From NCBI GenBank assembly GCA_934096755.1, contig CAKOMU010000020.1:1-18997 (forward strand): a stretch of DNA of 18,997 nt, in the 5' to 3' direction. Each line of letters starts with the position of its first letter. The stretch's first letter is position 1. A model generated the notes under the pieces. It worked only from the letters and a program-made list of their open reading frames with translations, was not told the origin of the DNA and ran no database searches. Of this stretch, positions 14,047 to 18,997 are shown one piece after another. This stretch comes from an uncultured Bacilli bacterium (lineage in GTDB: Bacteria > Bacillota_I > Bacilli_A > RF39 > UBA660). Made by a program: the position numbers and the translations under genes.

Positions 14047-16129
14047 ATTGACTAAATTCCAAATTAATTTCTGTAATATCAGGAGTTATTATTGTGCCTG
14101 CCCCTACACTTTGATTTACTACATAACCATAGCCACTAGAAGTATATTTTAACTTTAGTAACTCACAATAAGTTTTAACTTCGTTTAAACTCCATCCAGT
14201 CATGTCTGGTATCGTAAATTCATCACCATTGGTTAATAAAAACACTTTACTATCCACTAAAACTGTTTTGTTTTTTAATGGATATTGATTAATAATATAC
14301 TTACCGTTTCCTAAAACGATTGGTTTAATTCGTTTATTTTCTAACTCACTCACGGTAGCTTCTACAGTTTTGCTAAGATAATTATCTAATTTAACTAGTT
14401 TAGTTTCATCGACATCTGTAATATTATCTGTAACTTTGGCATAACTAGCTATTTCTTCTACGGCAGTAGTAATAACTTTAGCCCAAGAACCAAGATTTGT
14501 TTCTGGTTTTTTACCAGCGACATAAACGATATATTTGGGATTATCAGCTGGAAATATTCCGGCAAAAGATTTAATATAGTCATAAGTACCGTTTAAATAA
14601 CCACCTTTAGGAGACGCAATTTGAGCTGTTCCCGTTTTCCCCATAATTGTGACGTTATTGGTTTGCCAAACCTTAGAAAGTCCTTCATATACTACTTTCT
14701 TCATTAATTCATGCATTTTTGTGACAGTACTGCTACTATACACTTTTTCTACTACTTCTTTTTTACCTTGATATGTAATGTTACCATCTTGATCTACTAT
14801 TTTATCAACTATATATGGTTTAATCGTCGTTCCATTGTTAGTCATGGCACTCAAAGCTTGTAAAATTTGAATCGGTGTTACACTAATTCCCTGACCAAAA
14901 GAAGCATTTGATAACTCTGATTCATAAACAAAATTGATTTCTCCTTTTACTTCATTAGCCAGTTCAATGCCAGTTTTACTGCCAAATCCTAATTTGTTGT
15001 AATAATTAGTTAACTTATCAACCCCAAGACGTAAACCTAAAATCGTGGCAGCAACATTTGATGAGTACGCAAAACCAGTATCGAAATTGATTGTGCCCCA
15101 TCCACTTCTTTCTGCATCCCGAATTACGGTACCATCGTTTAATGTATAAGAACCAGAAGCAAAAGTTTCATCACCTTTATATACGCCTTCTTCAATCGCT
15201 GATGCAAAAGAAAATATTTTCATAACCGATCCTGGTTCATACTGATAACTTACTAACGGATTCATATAACTGGTAATTGTATTAGTGTCATTAGGATTAA
15301 AATTAGGACTGGTACTACTAGCAACAATCGCCCCACTCTTAGCATCCATAACAGTAAATACGGCCCAATCAACATTAAAATTATCTTTCATCGTCGAAAC
15401 CGCTTTTTCGGCGATAAGTTGAATATTACTATCAAGAGTTAAATAAATATTGGAACCATTTTGAGCCTTTTTGGTATCTTCGGGAGTATTAGGTATTTGG
15501 TAATTACTAGAGGTATACTTTAAATATTTGGTATAACCATTTGTTCCTGAGAGAATATCATCATAATATCCTTCTATACCTAATTCTCCTACTAGAGAAC
15601 CGTCATGTTCTTTAGCGTATCCAATTATGTAAGAAGCAAAAGTCGATTTACTATAATATCTTTTTTTGGAATTACTAATAAAATCAATGCCAGGTAACTC
15701 TAATTTTTCAATTTTAGCCTTAGTTACTTCAGTAATACGATAACCTCCTGGCCTTAACTCGACTTGATAAGCATCTTTATTTAATAATTCTAGTAGTTTT
15801 TCTTCAGTCATATTAAGAATTGGGGCCAGTAATGTAGCAGTTTTTTCTTTATCTTCAACATTAGTTTTATTGGAATGTAAATAAGCTATAACAGTATAGG
15901 AATTAACACTACCAGCTAACTCTTCGCCATTAACATCAAAAATACTTCCCCTACTGGCATATAAAGTTTTCTTAACTGTGGCAATTGAAGCTGCTTTTTC
16001 TTGCAAATTAATGCCGTCTACTTCATTACTTAAGACAACATAAGATAACTTGGCAATCGCAGCAACAAATAAAAGAGCAACAATTAAAATGATAAACTTT
16101 GATATTTTAACTGTCACTCTTTTTTTCAT
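14045..16129 (-). CDS. ftsI: Septal transpeptidase FtsI/PBP2B-like with C-terminal PASTA repeats
   Basis: 694-residue class B penicillin-binding protein that cross-links septal peptidoglycan outside the membrane. One N-terminal transmembrane helix (about 11-30) is followed by the dimerisation/pedestal domain with the conserved RGSIFDVNG (60-68). The transpeptidase domain has all three active-site motifs: SVMK (301-304, nucleophile Ser301), SSN (356-358) and KTG (498-500). Two PASTA-type domains follow (about 575-635 and 636-692; the second begins FTIPDMTGWSLNEV). PASTA PBPs are typical of Firmicutes PBP2B/SpoVD. The start follows an AAGGTGA site; the gene lies 11 bases after ftsL. It is the last gene of the division cluster here, ending at a terminator, so the downstream murein genes found in many dcw clusters are elsewhere. 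Confidence 0.95.
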   Translation of the reverse strand: MKKRVTVKISKFIILIVALLFVAAIAKLSYVVLSNEVDGINLQEKAASIATVKKTLYASRGSIFDVNGEELAGSVNSYTVIAYLHSNKTNVEDKEKTATLLAPILNMTEEKLLELLNKDAYQVELRPGGYRITEVTKAKIEKLELPGIDFISNSKKRYYSKSTFASYIIGYAKEHDGSLVGELGIEGYYDDILSGTNGYTKYLKYTSSNYQIPNTPEDTKKAQNGSNIYLTLDSNIQLIAEKAVSTMKDNFNVDWAVFTVMDAKSGAIVASSTSPNFNPNDTNTITSYMNPLVSYQYEPGSVMKIFSFASAIEEGVYKGDETFASGSYTLNDGTVIRDAERSGWGTINFDTGFAYSSNVAATILGLRLGVDKLTNYYNKLGFGSKTGIELANEVKGEINFVYESELSNASFGQGISVTPIQILQALSAMTNNGTTIKPYIVDKIVDQDGNITYQGKKEVVEKVYSSSTVTKMHELMKKVVYEGLSKVWQTNNVTIMGKTGTAQIASPKGGYLNGTYDYIKSFAGIFPADNPKYIVYVAGKKPETNLGSWAKVITTAVEEIASYAKVTDNITDVDETKLVKLDNYLSKTVEATVSELENKRIKPIVLGNGKYIINQYPLKNKTVLVDSKVFLLTNGDEFTIPDMTGWSLNEVKTYCELLKLKYTSSGYGYVVNQSVGAGTIITPDITEINLEFSQ

Positions 16130-16140
16130 TATAATTCACC

Positions 16141-16437
16141 TTACTTTTCTCCAATAGATTTAATATTACTATTATTATACGTCAATCCATATTCTTCGGC
16201 AATATTTTGAATATTATCAAGACTTGCTAATTCATCAATTTGCATTGAAAGACTTTGATTAATCAATTCTTGACGTTCAATATTTTTCTTTACCTTTTCC
16301 ATTTCATTATTAGTTTGTGAAAGTAAAGAACTGGTATAAACATTAAACATAGGAATAGCTATTAACAAAAAAATTAAAAGAAAATACATTAATTTTTCGC
16401 CTTTTAACAATTTAACTTTCTTACTTTTTTTGGCCAT
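16141..16437 (-). CDS. ftsL: Cell division protein FtsL-like
   Basis: The ATG at 16435-16437 is chosen over an in-frame TTG at 16453-16455; an AAAGGA site lies 9 bases upstream of the ATG, inside the end of rsmH. The 98-residue product has a Lys-rich cytosolic tail (MAKKSKKVKLLKGEK), one transmembrane helix (about 16-36) and an extracellular coiled coil (about 42-75, EMEKVKKNIERQELINQSL). This is the standard FtsL/DivIC layout. The family has little sequence identity, so position between rsmH and ftsI is the main support. FtsL would bind DivIB and DivIC/FtsB and help activate the FtsW-FtsI pair. Confidence 0.85.
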   Translation of the reverse strand: MAKKSKKVKLLKGEKLMYFLLIFLLIAIPMFNVYTSSLLSQTNNEMEKVKKNIERQELINQSLSMQIDELASLDNIQNIAEEYGLTYNNSNIKSIGEK

Positions 16438-16441
16438 GAAA

Positions 16442-17353
16442 TCATATCCTTTCAATTATTCTTAATTTTGCACTGCGACTGCGTGTATTTTCAGCAAGCT
16501 CAACATCACTCGGTAATATTGGCTTCTTATTGATTAATTTAATTTGAGGGCGATAAGCTTCGGGGATTTCTTTTAATCCTCTTACTAATTCATCTACCTC
16601 ACTATATTTTTTAAATATTTGTTTGACAATACGATCTTCAAGAGAGTGAAATGTGATAACACTAAGTCTTCCTCCCTTTTTTAATCTTAAAATAGCTTCT
16701 GGTAAAACTTTTTCCAAAACCGTTAATTCTTCATTAACTTCGATTCTTAGTGCTTGAAATATCTTTCTTTCTGGATGTTCTTTATAAAAGTATTTAGCAC
16801 CGGTAGCTTTTTTGATTACTTCCACTAGTTCGAGTGTAGTATTTATTTGTTCTTTTTCTAAGTTAATCGTATGAGCAATTTTCTTACTTAATTTTTCTTC
16901 GCCATATTTAAAGAATATTTGGCTTAATTCAATTTCACTATAATTATCAATGATGTCTTTTGCACTTTTACCAGTACTACTCATACGCATATCTAACGGT
17001 CCATCATGCATAAATGAAAAACCACGGGTTTCATCATCGATTTGAGGAGAAGAAAAACCTAAATCAAAAATAATACCATCTACTAAAGTTACGTTGTGTT
17101 CATCTAGGCACGAATTCAAATTAGCAAAGTTAGTATTAAAAATATGAAAATTTTCACCAACTTGAGATAATCGGTCAGTAGAATATGCTACTGCTTTAGG
17201 GTCTTGATCAAAACCATATAAATAACCTTTTGGAATTTTCTTTAAAATCTCTAAAGCATCGCCAGCATAACCAATCGTTCCATCAACATAGATACCATCT
17301 TCTTTAATATTTAATGAATCTATTAGTTCTTGTTTTAAAACACTATAGTGCAT
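16442..17353 (-). CDS. rsmH: 16S rRNA (cytosine1402-N4)-methyltransferase RsmH
   Basis: 303 residues from the ATG at 17351-17353, which follows a GAGGGTGA site; an upstream in-frame start would overlap mraZ. It methylates N4 of C1402 in the 16S rRNA P-site using S-adenosylmethionine. SAM-binding motifs are present: YVDGTIGYAGDA (22-33, the usual DxTxGxGGHS region), GFDQDP (47-52) and FDLGFSSPQID (96-106). The signature GFSF-x-x-DGPLDMRM (111-124), ITFHSLEDR and the C-terminal ENTRSRSAKLR are all family hallmarks. One base separates it from the mraZ stop, and its TGA is 4 bases before ftsL. Confidence 0.96.
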   Translation of the reverse strand: MHYSVLKQELIDSLNIKEDGIYVDGTIGYAGDALEILKKIPKGYLYGFDQDPKAVAYSTDRLSQVGENFHIFNTNFANLNSCLDEHNVTLVDGIIFDLGFSSPQIDDETRGFSFMHDGPLDMRMSSTGKSAKDIIDNYSEIELSQIFFKYGEEKLSKKIAHTINLEKEQINTTLELVEVIKKATGAKYFYKEHPERKIFQALRIEVNEELTVLEKVLPEAILRLKKGGRLSVITFHSLEDRIVKQIFKKYSEVDELVRGLKEIPEAYRPQIKLINKKPILPSDVELAENTRSRSAKLRIIERI

Positions 17354-17354
17354 A

Positions 17355-17783
17355 TCAATCACCCTCAAATAAATTTTCAGCAATCTTGGATATTGCCATA
17401 AATTCACTATCTATATATTTATTAAAATTCTCATTACTCCATATTTCTACGTGGTCGCCAACGCCGATGATAACACACTCTTTTTTTATATCGGCGTAAC
17501 TAACCAATGGGGAGGCAATATTGATTCGACCAGATTTGTCGAATTCGGTAACAGTGGCTCCAGAATAGAAAAATCTTGTGAAGGCGCGGGCATCTTTTTT
17601 GGTAAAAGGTAGAGTATTAAGTTTGGCTACTAATTCATCCCATTTAGCTATTGAATAGAGATTTAAACAATTTTCAATACCTCTCGTGATATAAAAAGAA
17701 TTTCCAAGTTCATTACGAATCTTGGTAGGAATCACTAGTCGCCCTTTTTCATCAATATTATGATGATATTCGCCTAGCAACAT
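17355..17783 (-). CDS. mraZ: Transcriptional regulator MraZ
   Basis: 142 residues from the ATG at 17781-17783; an in-frame GTG at 17793-17795 is rejected because it falls in the operator and because the family begins M-x-x-GEY. The product has the two AbrB-like halves of MraZ, each with a DxxGR motif (DEKGR near residue 11, DKSGR near residue 83), and starts MLLGEYHHNID. MraZ forms a ring, binds repeated GTGG-type boxes ahead of its own gene and controls the dcw cluster. Three such boxes lie immediately upstream here, so autoregulation is likely. Confidence 0.96.
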   Translation of the reverse strand: MLLGEYHHNIDEKGRLVIPTKIRNELGNSFYITRGIENCLNLYSIAKWDELVAKLNTLPFTKKDARAFTRFFYSGATVTEFDKSGRINIASPLVSYADIKKECVIIGVGDHVEIWSNENFNKYIDSEFMAISKIAENLFEGD

Positions 17784-17790
17784 CGTATCC

Positions 17791-17815
17791 CCCACTTTCT
17801 CCCACAGTTCTCCAC
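17791..17815 (-). promoter_or_regulatory. MraZ operator: three GTGGR repeats at 10-bp spacing
   Basis: On the minus strand GTGGA (17811-17815), GTGGG (17801-17805) and GTGGG (17791-17795) recur exactly every 10 bases with 5-base spacers. This is the MraZ-box layout. It lies directly before the mraZ start, overlapping its ribosome binding site. Confidence 0.85.
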
Positions 17816-17826
17816 TGTCTACTTAA

Positions 17827-17855
17827 ATACTACCAAAAAAAGTAAAAAAAGTAAA
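17827..17855 (-). promoter_or_regulatory. Possible promoter of the mraZ-ftsI cluster
   Basis: TTTACT (17850-17855) and TAGTAT (17827-17832) on the minus strand are 17 bases apart, each matching 4 of 6 positions. They would place the start of transcription just ahead of the MraZ boxes. The -35 overlaps the arm of the qmcA-like terminator. Moderate support. Confidence 0.4.
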
Positions 17856-17875
17856 TATTGAATATTTACTTTTTC
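17844..17875 (-). terminator. Intrinsic terminator after the SPFH gene
   Basis: A 14-bp perfect inverted repeat around position 17860 (arms 17846-17859 and 17861-17874, core GTAAATATT/AATATTTAC) with T-runs on the minus strand after it. It is AT-rich, and the innermost bases must open to form the loop. It lies 25 bases after the SPFH stop codon. Confidence 0.65.
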
Positions 17876-17899
17876 TTGCGTTTACATTTATTGACGTTA

Positions 17900-18799
17900 T
17901 TATTTGCTTTGTTTTTTATCATTTAAAGTTTCTTTTAATGTTGTACCAAAAGCTGCTATACCTTGTAATTCTGCTGGAATGATAATTTTGGTTGCATCGC
18001 CATTAGCTAGGCTTTCTAAAGCTTCAAAAGATTTTAAACGTAAAACTGATTCATCAGCACCAGCTTCTTTTAAAAGACGAATACTCTCTGCTTCAGCTTG
18101 TTTTAATTTAAGCATAGCTTCAGCTTCACCTTCAGCAACTCGAATTTGACTTTCTTTTTGAGCTTCAGCACGTAAAATAGCACTTTCTTTTTCACCTTCA
18201 GCAATTAGAACACTGGATTTCTTTTCACCCTCAGCTTGTAGAATTTTTTCACGACGTTCTCTTTCAGCACGCATTTGTTTTTCCATAGCTTCTTGAATAT
18301 CACGAGGAGGTAAAATATTTTTTACTTCTACTCTATTTACTTTGATACCCCAAGGATCAGTAGCTTCATCTAGAATAGCACGCATCTTAGTATTGATAAT
18401 ATCTCTACTCGTAAGCGTTTGATCTAATTCCAACTCACCAATAATGTTTCTTAGCGTGGTTGCCGTAAGATTTTCAATGGCACTAATAGGATATTCAACT
18501 CCATATGTATAAAGTTTGGCATCCGTTATTTGAAAATAAACAACCGTATCTATTTGCATCGTAACATTATCTTTAGTAATAACAGGTTGAGGCGCAAAAT
18601 CCTTTACGATTTCTTTTAAAGTTACTTTATTAGCAATAGTATCAATAAAAGGAATTTTAAAATGTGGGCCATTTCCCCATGTAGAAAAATAAGATCCTAA
18701 TCTTTCAATGACATAACATTTTGATTGAGGAACAATCTTAATATTTGGTATAACAATGATGGCAATTATAACTAAAATTGCAATTAATATTTGTGGCAT
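17900..18799 (-). CDS. qmcA: SPFH/stomatin-like membrane protein (QmcA family)
   Basis: 299 residues. A single N-terminal transmembrane helix (about 4-20) precedes the SPFH/prohibitin domain (about 24-180) with IVPQSKCYVIERLGSY, VVYFQITDAKLYTYGV and WGIKVNRVEVKNILPP, all characteristic of the stomatin/QmcA branch. An Ala/Glu-rich coiled coil (about 165-245) with repeated AEGEKES-type units mediates oligomerisation. Such proteins form large membrane rings and help organise membrane microdomains, often with FtsH-type proteases. The gene begins 2 bases after the nfeD stop; its ribosome site (AAGGAGAG) lies inside nfeD, the usual coupling between these two families. The C-terminus (LNDKKQSK) is plain and polar. 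Confidence 0.93.
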   Translation of the reverse strand: MPQILIAILVIIAIIVIPNIKIVPQSKCYVIERLGSYFSTWGNGPHFKIPFIDTIANKVTLKEIVKDFAPQPVITKDNVTMQIDTVVYFQITDAKLYTYGVEYPISAIENLTATTLRNIIGELELDQTLTSRDIINTKMRAILDEATDPWGIKVNRVEVKNILPPRDIQEAMEKQMRAERERREKILQAEGEKKSSVLIAEGEKESAILRAEAQKESQIRVAEGEAEAMLKLKQAEAESIRLLKEAGADESVLRLKSFEALESLANGDATKIIIPAELQGIAAFGTTLKETLNDKKQSK

Positions 18800-18801
18800 A
18801 A

Positions 18802-18997
18802 CTATCTCTCCTTCCTAACAATAAGTTTTACGCCATCGATAGCTTCGATAAATACTTTAGTATCAACAGGAATATGTTCCTTACTAATCGCACTCCATCT
18901 TTTGCCATCGACTTTAACTTCTCCAATTTCTTCGTTTTTAATTTCTTGGGTAACGATACCGTGTGAGCCAATGATACGATCTAAATTAGTTTTAGTA
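18802..18997 (-). CDS. nfeD: NfeD family protein, C-terminal OB-fold domain (partial)
   Basis: Partial gene; its 5' part is past the right edge. The 65 visible residues run from TKTNLDRIIGSHGIV to a TAG at 18802-18804. They match the NfeD C-terminal OB-fold: GSHGIVTQEI, then GEVKVDGKRWSAIS, then VDTKVFIEAIDGVKLIV, which fits the pattern G-x-x-G-x-V, GxVxVdGxxWxA, (i)xxGxxVxVxxxxGxxLxV. NfeD partners with SPFH proteins, and the immediate downstream position of the SPFH gene supports the call. Whether a membrane or protease domain precedes it cannot be seen. Confidence 0.85.
   Translation of the reverse strand, partial: TKTNLDRIIGSHGIVTQEIKNEEIGEVKVDGKRWSAISKEHIPVDTKVFIEAIDGVKLIVRKER

Noticed and set aside
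1..18997. Mycoplasma-type code (TGA as Trp)
   Set aside because: TGA ends mraZ, rsmH, the 357-residue gene and the short surface paralog at sensible positions directly before the next gene, so the standard code applies.
1..18997. tRNA, rRNA, riboswitch or insertion-sequence features
   Set aside because: No cloverleaf, rRNA-like stretch, conserved leader or terminal inverted repeat with a transposase was seen; the intergenic regions are short and accounted for by promoters and terminators.

Overview
The window looks like chromosome from an uncultured, low-GC Gram-positive bacterium of the Bacilli/Erysipelotrichia/RF39 type. The DNA is very AT-rich, most genes have clear AGGAGG-type ribosome binding sites, and the promoters are sigma-A-like. 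The cell-division genes are of the Firmicutes kind, including a PASTA-bearing PBP. TGA ends several genes (mraZ, rsmH, the 357-residue operon-leader gene and the short surface paralog), so the standard bacterial code is in use, not the Mycoplasma code. Almost everything is on the minus strand; one two-gene unit is on the plus strand.

Read in the direction of transcription (high to low coordinates), the right end is housekeeping. It holds the 3' end of nfeD, an SPFH/stomatin gene (qmcA-like), a terminator, a three-repeat MraZ operator, and a short division cluster mraZ-rsmH-ftsL-ftsI. ftsI ends in a hairpin shared with the convergent two-gene plus-strand unit (13042-14030), which encodes a single-pass membrane protein and a small acidic protein, both of unknown function.

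Across a divergent promoter region of about 170 bp lies the most unusual unit, a tightly packed four-gene operon (12868 to 7960). It encodes an unknown helical protein, a membrane-anchored McrB-like AAA+ ATPase, a DUF2357-like (McrC-N-terminal-like) partner, and a single-pass membrane protein. The last has a cytosolic N-domain, thrombospondin-type-3/calcium-binding repeats and an extracellular beta-rich domain. I see no nuclease domain and no McrB DNA-recognition domain, so this does not look like classical McrBC restriction. It may be a membrane-linked AAA+ device connecting the cytosol to a calcium-binding surface protein.

The left part is surface-oriented. A secreted HExxH metalloprotease gene has its own promoter. 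It is followed by a four-gene tandem array of paralogous exported proteins with SipW-type (TasA/camelysin-like) N-termini. The promoter-proximal member is short and holds only the N-domain; the other three add a conserved C-terminal domain. Next comes a membrane-anchored, acidic, low-complexity protein with ZipA-like topology, and then the 5' end of a probable PD-(D/E)XK/Rpn-family gene that runs off the left edge. Functional links between these units are inference.
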